From positions 310,001-374,000 of the forward strand of contig NZ_QFWT01000003.1 of NCBI RefSeq assembly GCF_003144035.1: 64,000 bases of DNA, read 5' to 3'. Source of the DNA: Vibrio albus (GTDB taxonomy: Bacteria > Pseudomonadota > Gammaproteobacteria > Enterobacterales > Vibrionaceae). The notes beneath the pieces were generated by a model. That model did not search any database and was not told the origin of the DNA. It worked only from the letters and a program-made list of their open reading frames with translations. Position 1 is the stretch's first letter. Every line of letters starts with the position of its first letter. This document shows positions 18,673 to 27,401 of the stretch, piece after piece. Position numbers and translations under genes: made by a program.

Positions 18673-18774
18673 TCATTGTAACCAAGTGTGCCACCAACGA
18701 GTTTGTGCCGAGCCGGAACAAAGGGATGATGTGAAAATTTTTGCTATCTGTTGTTGTACAGTTTCTTGTAACAT
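18673..18774 (-). CDS. trpL: trp operon leader peptide
   Basis: A 33-codon frame starting ATG at 18774 with GAGCGAG just upstream as ribosome site. The peptide begins MLQETVQQQIAKIF and ends TRWWHTWLQ, with three Trp codons (two adjacent) clustered in its last seven residues. It lies between the TrpR operator/promoter and the attenuator hairpin. By the known mechanism, ribosome stalling at these codons under Trp starvation prevents the attenuator from forming. MLQE is also the start I recall for Vibrio TrpL peptides. Confidence 0.93.
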   Translation of the reverse strand: MLQETVQQQIAKIFTSSLCSGSAQTRWWHTWLQ

Positions 18775-18810
18775 GATCTCGCTCAACAAAATGGCTGGAC
18801 TCTGAAGTTG

Positions 18811-18845
18811 CGTACTAGTTAACTAGTGCGCGAGGTGAAAGTCAA
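18811..18845 (-). promoter_or_regulatory. trp promoter with overlapping TrpR operator
   Basis: On the minus strand TTGACT (18845-18840) is the -35 and TTAACT (18821-18816) the -10, 18 bases apart. The operator at 18812-18829 reads GTACTAGTTAACTAGTGC, a near-perfect palindrome covering the -10, as in the E. coli trp promoter. Bound TrpR would block polymerase. The site lies between divergent trpL and trpH, so it may also affect trpH. Confidence 0.93.
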
Positions 18846-18882
18846 GTAAAATTTCAAATTCACCAATATATTGCTGTAATTC

Positions 18883-19749
18883 ATGAAAATAGATCTGCAC
18901 AGTCACACCACCGCGTCAGATGGACGTTTTTCTGCTGACGCTCTTATTGATCGCGCTATCGGGTTTGGTGTCTCGGTTCTTGCTATTACCGATCATGACA
19001 CGGTAGAAGGCTTAGAGCCGGCACACAAATACGTGCATGAGAACGGATTGGATATCCGGATTATTAACGGAATCGAAATTTCAACGTTGTGGGAAAACAA
19101 AGATATTCACATCGTGGGGCTTAATGTCGATCCTCAGAATCAAACACTTTGCCGGCTGGTTTCGGAACAAAAGCATCGCCGGGAAGAAAGAGCTAAACTT
19201 ATAGCTAAACGGTTGGAGAAGGTTACCCGGGAGGGTATTTACGATGAAGTACGGGCGATAGCGGGAGAGGCGTCTATCACTCGAGCTCATTTTGCTCAGT
19301 GGTTGATTGATAACGGTTATGTCGATACCAAACCGAAAGTATTTAAAAAATACCTGACCCGTAACAACCCCGGCTATGTCCCACCAAATTGGTGTTCTAT
19401 CGCTGATGCGGTGTCTGCTATTCATGCCGCTGGCGGTCAGGCGGTACTGGCGCACCCCGGACGATATGACTTAACCGCGAAGTGGATAAAAAGGCTGATA
19501 GCGGCGTTTGTTGAAGCTGGTGGTGACGCAATGGAAGTGGCACAACCACAGCAGGCGCAACATGAAAGGCGCAATTTGGCCGATTATGCTATACAATACA
19601 AACTATTAGCCTCTCAGGGTTCAGACTTTCACTATCCATCGCCCTGGATGGAGTTAGGACGAAATCTCTGGTTACCTTCCGGCGTTGAGCCGGTCTGGAA
19701 AGATTGGGACAATATCCCAATAAAAAGTGTCGATTCTATCGACAGTTAG
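18883..19749 (+). CDS. trpH: PHP-domain 5'-3' exoribonuclease RNase AM (TrpH/YciV)
   Basis: Metal-dependent PHP-family phosphoesterase, 288 residues. E. coli RNase AM trims 5' ends of 23S, 16S and 5S rRNA and degrades short RNA. Metal ligands appear as [15 protein letters not shown] at the start, [10 protein letters not shown] near residue 42, [19 protein letters not shown] near 190, and GSDFHYPS near 247. It diverges from the trp operon and shares its control region. yciO starts 8 bases after its stop, so the pair are co-transcribed. Despite the name, the gene is not required for Trp synthesis. Confidence 0.92.
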   Translation: MKIDLHSHTTASDGRFSADALIDRAIGFGVSVLAITDHDTVEGLEPAHKYVHENGLDIRIINGIEISTLWENKDIHIVGLNVDPQNQTLCRLVSEQKHRREERAKLIAKRLEKVTREGIYDEVRAIAGEASITRAHFAQWLIDNGYVDTKPKVFKKYLTRNNPGYVPPNWCSIADAVSAIHAAGGQAVLAHPGRYDLTAKWIKRLIAAFVEAGGDAMEVAQPQQAQHERRNLADYAIQYKLLASQGSDFHYPSPWMELGRNLWLPSGVEPVWKDWDNIPIKSVDSIDS

Positions 19750-19757
19750 GAGTTGTT

Positions 19758-20378
19758 ATGAGCCAGTTTTTTTATGTACACCCCGAGAATCCGCAAGCAC
19801 GCCTGATTAATCAGGCGGTTGCGATTATTCGTAACGGGGGTGTGGTTATTTACCCGACCGATTCCGGTTATGCACTTGGCTGCCAGCTTGAAAACAAGCA
19901 AGCTTTAGAAAGAATATGCAGGATTCGTAAAATCGATGATAAGCATAATTTTACTTTGCTTTGCCGTGACTTGTCTGAGCTGTCACTGTACGCCCGGGTC
20001 GATAACGGTGCGTTTCGATTATTAAGAAATAATACACCGGGTCCTTATACCTTTATTTTCAAAGGTACAAAAGAAGTTCCTCGTCGCCTGATGAATTCAA
20101 AGCGTAAAACGATTGGTATCCGTGTGCCGGATAACAAGATAGCGCTGGATCTGCTTGAAGCGTTGGGCGAGCCGTTGATGTCCACGTCTTTAATTCTACC
20201 TGGTAATGACACAACAGAGTCCGATCCGGAAGATATCCGTGACAAGCTGGAACATGCGGTCGACCTGATCATGAATGGCGGATTTCTTGGTGAGCAGCCA
20301 ACCACGGTCATTGATTTCAGTGATGAGAAGCCAGAGGTTCTACGTGTTGGTGCCGGTGATATTACTCCTTTTGAATAA
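19758..20378 (+). CDS. yciO: YciO, Sua5/TsaC-like threonylcarbamoyl-AMP synthase family protein
   Basis: 206 residues, identical in length to E. coli YciO. The YrdC/Sua5 fold is shown by GGVVIYPTDSGYALGCQ near residue 25, KHNFTLLCRDLSELS, PGPYTFIFKGTKEVPR near 94, and KTIGIRVPDNKIA. The family makes threonylcarbamoyl-AMP for tRNA t6A modification; YciO itself has been reported with weak or uncertain activity. The ATG at 19758 has a TTAGGAG ribosome site overlapping the trpH stop and was preferred to an upstream frame extension. Confidence 0.93.
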   Translation: MSQFFYVHPENPQARLINQAVAIIRNGGVVIYPTDSGYALGCQLENKQALERICRIRKIDDKHNFTLLCRDLSELSLYARVDNGAFRLLRNNTPGPYTFIFKGTKEVPRRLMNSKRKTIGIRVPDNKIALDLLEALGEPLMSTSLILPGNDTTESDPEDIRDKLEHAVDLIMNGGFLGEQPTTVIDFSDEKPEVLRVGAGDITPFE

Positions 20379-20405
20379 CCATTTTATCTGATCACTTTTT
20401 TAAAG

Positions 20406-20432
20406 AAGCTGGTGGATGTGCCAGCTTTTTTA
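20406..20432 (+). terminator. Terminator after yciO
   Basis: AAGCTGG (20406-20412) pairs with CCAGCTT (20421-20427) over TGGATGTG, followed by TTTTAG. Confidence 0.75.
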
Positions 20433-20499
20433 GTGGAAGAGATCGAATTTAGTGGAAGAGAACGAATGATACAGTGCTCAATATAATCAGGGTGATTAA

Positions 20500-21960
20500 G
20501 TGATCGAAACTCATAAGGCTTTAATGGTTCAAGGGACAACTTCTGACGCAGGAAAGAGCGTTTTAGTTGCGGGACTGTGTCGGGTGCTGGCACGCAAAGG
20601 AATAAAGGTCGCCCCCTTTAAGCCGCAGAATATGGCGTTGAATAGTGCGGTGACCAGCGATGGTGGAGAAATTGGCCGGGCGCAGGCGGTGCAGGCATTT
20701 GCATGTGGAATAGAGCCGACGACAGATATGAACCCGGTGCTGTTGAAACCGAACACCGACATTGGTGCGCAAATTATCGTCCAGGGTAAAGCGATTACGG
20801 ATATGGATGCGACTGGTTTCCATGCCTACAAGCCCAAAGTTATGCCGCATGTGATGGAGTCTTTTCATCGCCTTCAGAATACCTTTGACAGTGTCCTTGT
20901 TGAGGGGGCTGGCAGCCCGGCGGAAATTAATCTGCGTGATCGTGATATTGCGAACATGGGGTTTGCGGAAGAGGCTGATGTTCCGGTTATCATTATTGCT
21001 GATATTGATCGTGGTGGTGTCTTTGCTCACCTGTGCGGAACTCTTGACCTTCTGAGTGAATCCGAACAACAACGCGTTGTTGGCTTTGTCATCAATCGCT
21101 TCCGTGGTGATATTGCGCTTCTTGAACCGGGCATTGATTGGCTGGAAGAAAGGACCGGAAAGCCGGTCATTGGTGTGCTGCCTTATCTGCATGGTTTGAT
21201 GCTGGAAGCAGAAGACGCTATCGATATCAGTCAGGTAAAAAATGATCAGCCTCAGTTAAAAATCGTTGTACCAGTCTTACAGCGAACCAGTAACCATACT
21301 GACTTTGACCCGCTGCGCATGCACCCGAATGTAGACCTTGAGTTTGTCGGTAAGAATCAGGCCTTACCTCCGGCCGATCTCATTATTCTACCGGGATCGA
21401 AATCTGTGATTAATGACCTTAATTTTCTGCGGGAGCAAGGTTGGGATAAGCAGATAGAACGTCACCTGCGTTTTGGCGGCAAGCTGATGGGAATTTGCGG
21501 CGGCTATCAAATGCTGGGGGAAATGATTACAGATCCACTGGGTATTGAGGGCAATATTACGAGTGCTCAGGGGCTTGGTTACCTCCCTCTTACTACAGAG
21601 CTAAAACAGCAAAAGCAACTTCAAAGAAACCAGGGAAGATTAACATTACCTGCCCAGGATAGCGTTACCGTGTTTGGGTATGAAATCCACGCAGGTACGA
21701 CTTCAGGTGTGGATGACAGTGCACCACTGCAACTTGAACAAGGACCGGATGGTTGTTTAGGTATAGATAACCAGGTATTTGGTACCTATCTGCATGGTGT
21801 ATTTGAATCGTCAGAGGCTTGTGGTGCCATCCTTCAGTGGGCTGGTTTGACGGAAGCAGAAGGGGTTGATTTTGACCAAATACGCGAAGAAGGGATTAAC
21901 CGGGTTGCGGATGCCATAGAAGAGAATTTGGATCTAAAAAAATTAGGCATTAATTTTTAA
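20500..21960 (+). CDS. cobQ: Cobyric acid synthase
   Basis: ATP- and glutamine-dependent amidotransferase that amidates four side chains of adenosylcobyrinate diamide in cobalamin synthesis. 486 residues with two domains. The N-terminal P-loop-like domain has [20 protein letters not shown] and [12 protein letters not shown]. The C-terminal triad-type glutaminase has [10 protein letters not shown] (nucleophile Cys) near residue 333 and GTYLHGVFE near the end. Start is GTG at 20500; an internal ATG (residue 9) is possible. It stands alone here with no other cobalamin gene, which suggests corrinoid salvage or a scattered pathway. Confidence 0.93.
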   Translation: MIETHKALMVQGTTSDAGKSVLVAGLCRVLARKGIKVAPFKPQNMALNSAVTSDGGEIGRAQAVQAFACGIEPTTDMNPVLLKPNTDIGAQIIVQGKAITDMDATGFHAYKPKVMPHVMESFHRLQNTFDSVLVEGAGSPAEINLRDRDIANMGFAEEADVPVIIIADIDRGGVFAHLCGTLDLLSESEQQRVVGFVINRFRGDIALLEPGIDWLEERTGKPVIGVLPYLHGLMLEAEDAIDISQVKNDQPQLKIVVPVLQRTSNHTDFDPLRMHPNVDLEFVGKNQALPPADLIILPGSKSVINDLNFLREQGWDKQIERHLRFGGKLMGICGGYQMLGEMITDPLGIEGNITSAQGLGYLPLTTELKQQKQLQRNQGRLTLPAQDSVTVFGYEIHAGTTSGVDDSAPLQLEQGPDGCLGIDNQVFGTYLHGVFESSEACGAILQWAGLTEAEGVDFDQIREEGINRVADAIEENLDLKKLGINF

Positions 21961-22073
21961 AAAGAACAACGGATTCTGTGGAAAATTCATGTATAATCCT
22001 CTGCCGCGTAAAATTTTGAGTTACGCCTGTTTCAATGGTTCTGACGTCTGAGAAGACGACAAAAGGTATCTTA

Positions 22074-22979
22074 ATGAGCGAAAAATTACAGAAAGTATTG
22101 GCACGAGCTGGTCATGGTTCTCGTCGCGAGCTGGAAGCTCTAATCAAAGCTGGCCGTGTGAGTGTGAATGGTGCGGTTGCCAAGCTGGGCGAACGCCTGG
22201 AAGATGAAAATGCGACGGTACGTATAGATGGTCATGCCGTGTCGATAAAGGCTCAGGAAGAGACTGTATGTCGGGTTCTTGCTTATTATAAGCCTGAAGG
22301 TGAATTATGTACCCGCCATGATCCTGAAGGGCGTCGTACCGTTTTCGACCGTCTTCCAAAGATTCGCGGTGCCCGCTGGATTTCCGTTGGCCGTCTGGAT
22401 GCAAATACCTCTGGCTTGCTTCTGTTTACCACTGATGGTGAATTGGCTAATCGTCTGATGCACCCAAGCCGTCAGGTTGAGCGTGAATACCTTGTTCGTG
22501 TGTTTGGTGAAATAAACGAGCAGAAAGTTCGTAACCTGGTGAAAGGTGTTGAGCTGGAAGATGGTCTGGCCCGCTTTGAAGACGTTGTATACGCAGGTGG
22601 TGAGGGGATGAACCACACCTTCTACGTCGTGATCAATGAAGGTCGTAACCGCGAGGTTCGTCGTCTTTGGGAATCTCAGGATACTACGGTAAGTCGTCTG
22701 AAGCGGGTTCGTTATGGCGATATTTTCCTGGATAAAAAACTGCCACGAGGCGGCTGGGTTGAGCTGGAACTTAAACAGGTGAACTATTTGCGTGAGCTGG
22801 TGGAATTAAAGCCTGAAAAGACAACCATGATTGATCAGAACCCGACATCACGTAAACGTGAACGTTCCCGCAGTCAGAAAATCCGTCGTGCGGTTAAACG
22901 TCATGAAGAACGGGTAAACACGCCAAAGGGCCGTGGAAATCAGAGACGTAAGTCATCTGGAAAAGCACGCAGAAGCTAA
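22074..22979 (+). CDS. rluB: 23S rRNA pseudouridine(2605) synthase RluB
   Basis: Pseudouridine synthase of the RsuA class, 301 residues. An S4 RNA-binding domain opens the protein ([19 protein letters not shown]). The catalytic motif is [23 protein letters not shown] near residue 114, followed by [10 protein letters not shown] near 200. A basic tail rich in Lys/Arg (last 55 residues) is typical of RluB. The ATG at 22074 has AAAGG upstream and begins the conserved S4 domain. A TATAAT at 21992-21997 is a likely -10 element, so it has its own promoter downstream of cobQ. Confidence 0.93.
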   Translation: MSEKLQKVLARAGHGSRRELEALIKAGRVSVNGAVAKLGERLEDENATVRIDGHAVSIKAQEETVCRVLAYYKPEGELCTRHDPEGRRTVFDRLPKIRGARWISVGRLDANTSGLLLFTTDGELANRLMHPSRQVEREYLVRVFGEINEQKVRNLVKGVELEDGLARFEDVVYAGGEGMNHTFYVVINEGRNREVRRLWESQDTTVSRLKRVRYGDIFLDKKLPRGGWVELELKQVNYLRELVELKPEKTTMIDQNPTSRKRERSRSQKIRRAVKRHEERVNTPKGRGNQRRKSSGKARRS

Positions 22980-23014
22980 CAGATACTGTTTGTAATAAGG
23001 TTTTAATAAATAAT

Positions 23015-23039
23015 AAGGGTTGGCCTGAGGTCAACCCTT
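23015..23039. other. Hairpin between rluB and the DUF2986 gene
   Basis: AAGGGTTG and CAACCCTT pair over a 9-base loop. On the plus strand no T-run follows, so it may not stop transcription; it could attenuate or stabilise the transcript running into the DUF2986 gene 14 bases later. Confidence 0.4.
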
Positions 23040-23052
23040 AACGTGTAAGATT

Positions 23053-23253
23053 ATGAATAGAAAGAAGAAAATCAACGAAACGTTGAAGAAGAAGCTAAAA
23101 AAGAAAAATGCCAAGCTGCATAAAAGCAATAAGCCCAGATATATATCTAAAGCAGAGCGAGCTAAGCTAGAGCAGGAACAAGAGGTATCGCAAGCGCAAA
23201 CTCAGGTTGAGGGGCAGGTTAATGAAGAGACCCCATCGGACTTAGATTCATAA
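23053..23253 (+). CDS. DUF2986 family small basic protein
   Basis: 66 residues. The first 35 are strongly basic with Lys-rich repeats (MNRKKKINETLKKKLKKKN), then the conserved NKPRYISKAERAKLE, then an acidic/Gln-rich tail. I recognise this N-terminal pattern as DUF2986, found in Vibrio and Shewanella. The function is unknown; the basic region suggests nucleic-acid or ribosome contact. It lies behind rluB and in front of a strong terminator. Confidence 0.75.
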   Translation: MNRKKKINETLKKKLKKKNAKLHKSNKPRYISKAERAKLEQEQEVSQAQTQVEGQVNEETPSDLDS

Positions 23254-23285
23254 TGCCGTTTTGACTTAAATCGGTGTTGAGACCA

Positions 23286-23320
23286 AAAAAGACGGCAGGC
23301 CATTGGCCTGCCGTCTTTTT
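23286..23320. terminator. Bidirectional terminator between DUF2986 and yciU
   Basis: Perfect 11-bp stem GACGGCAGGCC/GGCCTGCCGTC with a 3-base loop, an A-run before and TTTTT after, so it can serve both convergent units. Confidence 0.93.
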
Positions 23321-23341
23321 ATGTGTAGCAAATTAGTACGC

Positions 23342-23662
23342 TTAATCTCTTTTCCAGAGTATATGGCAGAACTTATGCTCGGGATCCCGGCTGACAAGCA
23401 TTCGGGCGAAAACATCATCCAGCTCATCCGTTTCTTCATTGACCAGTCCTACATGCACTTCCGCATAGACTTCCTTATCAACAGAAAAACCAACATGTTG
23501 TTCCCAGTCATCGCTGGTATCTACAATACCAGCTGCACCTCGATCTTCGAATTGCGCAGAGAACAGAAGTACATCAGCCGCTTCCAAATTGTCCGGAGCC
23601 ATCTCCAGGAAAATATCGTAAGCGACTTCGATTACATCATCATAAGAAATCAGTTCTGTCAT
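23342..23662 (-). CDS. yciU: Putative double-stranded DNA mimic protein YciU (HI1450 family)
   Basis: 106 residues, very acidic. The pattern AYDIFLEMAPDNLEAADVLLFSAQFEDRG, DDWEQHVGFSVD and DDVFARMLVSRDPEHKFCHILW follows E. coli YciU closely. HI1450 from Haemophilus is proposed to mimic DNA and to bind HU; the role in vivo is unproven. It starts 14 bases after efpL, probably as one operon. Confidence 0.9.
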   Translation of the reverse strand: MTELISYDDVIEVAYDIFLEMAPDNLEAADVLLFSAQFEDRGAAGIVDTSDDWEQHVGFSVDKEVYAEVHVGLVNEETDELDDVFARMLVSRDPEHKFCHILWKRD

Positions 23663-23676
23663 TCCGGATACTACCT

Positions 23677-24246
23677 TTAGTCTGCACGACCCATAAATTT
23701 ACAATCGGTCGTGTTGATTTTAATTTTCTCACCACTGGCGATATATTCAGGTACCTGAACAGTCAGGCCTGTAGCAAAGCGGGCTGGTTTAGTGCGGGCT
23801 GATGCAGACGCACCTTTAATAGAAGGGTCTGTTTCTTCGATAACCATGTCAACCGATGCCGGAAGCTCAATGGCTACAGCACTGCCGTTGATAAGTACAG
23901 CCTGAACGCCCAGAGTCTCCTCGGTGATGAACAGCAGCTCGTCCTTAATATCTCCCTGGTTGAAAGTGTACTGACTGTAGTCTTCGTTATCCATAAAGAT
24001 ATACTCTTCACCATCGATGTACGAGAACATCACCTGGCGCTTAGTCATTTCTACAGTTTCAAGCATTTCATCACTTTTGAATGATTCTTCAACTTTTGCT
24101 CCGGTAGCGAGATCTTTAAAGCGGAACTTATAAATTTTTGCACCGCCGCGGCCGCCTGGAGTTGTAATGTCGAAATCTTTAACCAGCAGAACTTTACCGT
24201 TGAGGCTAACTGCGAAGCCTTTTTTAATATCACTTGCCTTTGGCAT
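23677..24246 (-). CDS. efpL: Elongation factor P-like protein EfpL (YeiP)
   Basis: 189-residue paralogue of EF-P that relieves ribosome stalling at poly-proline and other motifs. The start [24 protein letters not shown] and end [16 protein letters not shown] match YeiP. The loop that carries a modified Lys in EF-P has Arg33 here, within [10 protein letters not shown], as in E. coli EfpL, so no EpmA-type modification is expected. [18 protein letters not shown] marks the third OB domain. yciU follows. Confidence 0.92.
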   Translation of the reverse strand: MPKASDIKKGFAVSLNGKVLLVKDFDITTPGGRGGAKIYKFRFKDLATGAKVEESFKSDEMLETVEMTKRQVMFSYIDGEEYIFMDNEDYSQYTFNQGDIKDELLFITEETLGVQAVLINGSAVAIELPASVDMVIEETDPSIKGASASARTKPARFATGLTVQVPEYIASGEKIKINTTDCKFMGRAD

Positions 24247-24403
24247 GATTGTGTCCTTCAGACTATAAGTTAGATAAAAATGTCTAAGTCAGATAAATTG
24301 GGGCGAAGACTGGAAAATACAACCTCTTGATTGAATGGTTTTACTGATCGATTATATGTTCAGGTATACTTATTTTCATTGTTATTAAATCAGGGTTTTC
24401 TTT

Positions 24404-25183
24404 TTGAACAAGCCAGTTTCACTACCGGTGATTGATCCAGCAGAACCATTTCAGGAAGCATATCAGGATGTTGTGCGGGAATTGATTCAGTATTTAAAAG
24501 GTGGGTTAGGTGATAATTTGCATAGCCTTTACCTTTTTGGCAGCGTGGCGAGAAAAACGGCTATTCCGGAGCAATCCAATCTGGATATTGTTGTGATAAC
24601 CCGTCGTCCGATCAGCGATAAGGCAAACAGTGTCATTAGCACGATCAAATGGCGCTTTAAGAGAACCTACCCGTTTATTACTGACTTAAGCTTTCAATTC
24701 GGTCTGGCTCATGAAGTGATGGATTTATCCAGTATCTTTACCTGGGGCTTTATGCTTAAGCATTGCTGTGTCTGTCTTTACGGTGATGACCTTTCAACAC
24801 GCTTTGGTGAGTTCGAGCCAAGTTGGGAGATAGCAAAACACTGGAATATGGATGTGGATGAATGGCTAACTATTTACCGAAGGAAAATAGCGGAAGCCAG
24901 AACTGGTGAAGAACAAGTAAAAGCACAGCAAGTGATTGCGAAAAAGCTGTTACGGGCCAGTTACTCCCTGATTATGCATAAAGATAAACAGTGGATTGAA
25001 GATCCTACCGCTTGTGGGCAGCAATTTTTATGTTACCACCCGGATAAAGAGATCGATATTCAACGCCTGGGAATTTTACTTTCCGGAAGGCTGGTTGCCA
25101 AACGCTCTGTGATAGGGGTGTTAGACGATTATGGTCAGTGGCTGGTAAAAGCGTATAAGAAAACGGAATTCAAAATAGGCTAA
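24404..25183 (+). CDS. Nucleotidyltransferase-fold protein with altered catalytic motif
   Basis: 259 residues. The N-terminal half has the minimal nucleotidyltransferase signature: LYLFGSVARKTAIPEQSNLDIVVI near residue 44, with a third acidic strand TDLSFQFG about 40 residues later. Canonical enzymes have GSxxRGxxxxxSDxD; here the first Asp is Asn (SNLD) and the Gly after Arg is missing. The rest is helical, as in AadA-type or toxin-antitoxin nucleotidyltransferases. No substrate is proposed. The start is a TTG at 24404 behind CAGGG; no nearby ATG fits as well. The PTS/EAL gene follows after 95 bases. Confidence 0.6.
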   Translation: MNKPVSLPVIDPAEPFQEAYQDVVRELIQYLKGGLGDNLHSLYLFGSVARKTAIPEQSNLDIVVITRRPISDKANSVISTIKWRFKRTYPFITDLSFQFGLAHEVMDLSSIFTWGFMLKHCCVCLYGDDLSTRFGEFEPSWEIAKHWNMDVDEWLTIYRRKIAEARTGEEQVKAQQVIAKKLLRASYSLIMHKDKQWIEDPTACGQQFLCYHPDKEIDIQRLGILLSGRLVAKRSVIGVLDDYGQWLVKAYKKTEFKIG

Positions 25184-25278
25184 TAGGCCAAATGTACTTT
25201 CTGTCGGCTGTGCTAATGTTTAAATAGTTGGAGTTAGGTGGCGCTTGCTTAACTGGCACTAAAGTGCAGAGGCCATGA

Positions 25279-27360
25279 ATGTTAGAACGTGACAGAGACA
25301 CAGAAAGCCGTAGCATTTCGACTTATCGGGTATTAAAAAAGTCTATTCTCTTTTCAATGCAGTCCATCAGAGAAGGGTTGCTGTGGGTTCTCCCTTGCCT
25401 GATTATCTCTTCTTTGTTTCTGTTTATCGCCAGTGCTGGTGAGTTTGCTCTTGGCAAGTCTGCTGACTGGATAGAAAGTTGTTATGCCATTAACCGAACC
25501 ATTACTCAGGCCTTTCCTTATTTACTGACCGCAGCCATTGGTAGTGTGGTTGCTCAAAAATGGAAAGTACCGCGAGCGCCTGTCGCACTCTTATCTATTG
25601 TTTTTCTATTAATAGCGGAAGCAATAATTACGGCATCAGGGAATGATATTTTCCTTACTTTTAGCGTATTCGTAGCCATTCTTACGCCCTTGTATGGTGT
25701 TCCGTTGTTAGTAAAACTGAGGAGAGTGCAAAGGTTAGAGCTGATACGCATTGACGGTGCGGGCCGTTTAGTTAAAGAATCTCTGAATCTGGTGGTACCC
25801 TCTTTTTTTATTGCGATTGTAGTGACAGCTATCAATATGCTCCTGTTTCAGCTGCTATCTGCTTTTACACTATCAGAAGAGTCAGCCAGACAGTTTTTTA
25901 TGGATGCGCCATATATCTTCGGAATGGTTTTCGCTGCGTTAAATTCCTTTTTTTGGTTTTTGGGCATTCATGGCTACTATGCTTTGTTGCCGATGGTAGA
26001 CCTGCTGGAAGAAGCGAGTCAATTGAATGCCTCGTTTGCATTGGTCGGAGGCGACCCCCTCTACAGCATGAACATGTCATTTATGGGGATTTTTGTTTTT
26101 ATTGGTGGTAGTGGGGCGACATTTTCTCTCATTATCGCTTTGCTTATGTTGTCTGAACATAAGACACTACGAATACTCGCTCTGGCGAGTATTCCCATAG
26201 GGCTATTTAACGTTAACGAAATTTTCCTATTTGGTTTGCCTATTATCTTTAACCCAAGGCTTTTTTTACCATTTCTGTTAACACCTCTGGTTAATATTCT
26301 CGTGTCACTCACTCTCGTCAATATAGGTTGGGTATCCATGCCGGCGATGACTGTACCGTTCAACAGCCCGTTATTAATTAATGCCTGGGTTGCTACGGAA
26401 GGTAATATTTATGCTGTTTTGCTACAAATGTTTAATATTCTTTTTGGTGCTGTGATTTATGCGCCATCAGTTATGAAGTTGAACGAGCTATATACTACTG
26501 AGCCTATTTATATAAAAACGTTAGACACGACGTATACCCGGCAGCAGGAAGACGTGGAGATGTTAAATGAAGATGTTGTGGCTTGTATTAAGGAAAGAGA
26601 CCGGGATTGGGTACAGGTTGAGCATCACCTTCAGGACATTGCCAATCAAGATTTTTATCTTGAATATCAGCCGCAGGTGAATGTTCTTACGAATAAGGTG
26701 GTTATTGCGGAAGCGTTACTTCGCTCAATGAACAGCGATGGCAGTAAACAATTGCCGATGACATTTATCCCTTGGCTGGAAAAAGCTGGCCTGATGACTG
26801 ATATGGATATATGGGTGATCAGGCAGGTTTCTGAAGATATCAGACAAGCGCAACGCATGGGAAAAAACATGCAGGTAAGTGTGAATATCGCGCCTGGTTC
26901 ATTGTTAGACTCAGCCTTTTTCAGGGAGATTGAACAACATATTTCTGGAATAGAGACGAGTCTTTGTATCGAAATAACAGAAGCTGCTTTATTAACCGAT
27001 CCTGAAAAGCTGAATAATGTAATACGCCAGCTTAGGGATAAAGGGGGTCGGGTGTTTGTCGATGGCTTTGGAATGGGGCATTCGTCCCTGAGTTATCTTA
27101 GTCAGTTCGACTTTGATGGTTTAAAAATAGACAAAAGTTTTATCGTTGCTCTCGACAGTGATAAAGGGCAGAAGGTTTTCTCTAGCTTATTTGATATTGC
27201 TGAAAAAATGGGACTGGATGTGATTGTGGAAGGTATTGAAACCGAGTCGCAGCTAAGTTTTATTCCTAAGCTCGGTTATATTTCTGTTCAGGGCGAATAC
27301 TATAGTGGTTCACTTGTTCTCGAAGATTATTGGCACTATCAGTATAAAATGAATGGCTAG
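25279..27360 (+). CDS. PTS EIIC-like membrane domain fused to an EAL (c-di-GMP phosphodiesterase-type) domain
   Basis: 693 residues. Residues about 30-420 form a polytopic membrane domain with the look of PTS lactose/cellobiose EIIC (LGIHGYYALLPMVD, NVNEIFLFGLPIIFNP, VSMPAMTVPFNSP). No EIIA or EIIB domain is seen. Residues about 445-690 are an EAL domain: YQPQVN, IAEALLR, VSVNIAPGS, CIEITEAAL, LKIDKSF, VEGIETESQL, QGEYYSGS. The loop-6 motif, usually DDFGTG, reads DGFGMG, losing one metal-binding Asp, so catalysis may be weak or absent. The fusion suggests a sugar-sensing membrane receptor tied to c-di-GMP. Probably monocistronic. Confidence 0.8.
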   Translation: MLERDRDTESRSISTYRVLKKSILFSMQSIREGLLWVLPCLIISSLFLFIASAGEFALGKSADWIESCYAINRTITQAFPYLLTAAIGSVVAQKWKVPRAPVALLSIVFLLIAEAIITASGNDIFLTFSVFVAILTPLYGVPLLVKLRRVQRLELIRIDGAGRLVKESLNLVVPSFFIAIVVTAINMLLFQLLSAFTLSEESARQFFMDAPYIFGMVFAALNSFFWFLGIHGYYALLPMVDLLEEASQLNASFALVGGDPLYSMNMSFMGIFVFIGGSGATFSLIIALLMLSEHKTLRILALASIPIGLFNVNEIFLFGLPIIFNPRLFLPFLLTPLVNILVSLTLVNIGWVSMPAMTVPFNSPLLINAWVATEGNIYAVLLQMFNILFGAVIYAPSVMKLNELYTTEPIYIKTLDTTYTRQQEDVEMLNEDVVACIKERDRDWVQVEHHLQDIANQDFYLEYQPQVNVLTNKVVIAEALLRSMNSDGSKQLPMTFIPWLEKAGLMTDMDIWVIRQVSEDIRQAQRMGKNMQVSVNIAPGSLLDSAFFREIEQHISGIETSLCIEITEAALLTDPEKLNNVIRQLRDKGGRVFVDGFGMGHSSLSYLSQFDFDGLKIDKSFIVALDSDKGQKVFSSLFDIAEKMGLDVIVEGIETESQLSFIPKLGYISVQGEYYSGSLVLEDYWHYQYKMNG

Positions 27361-27401
27361 GTGATGAAACACCGATAGGCTCCGCTCATATTTTAAATGC
27401 T

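Noticed and set aside
23303-23680. Frame opposite yciU
   Set aside because: Antisense shadow of yciU, which has clear family similarity.
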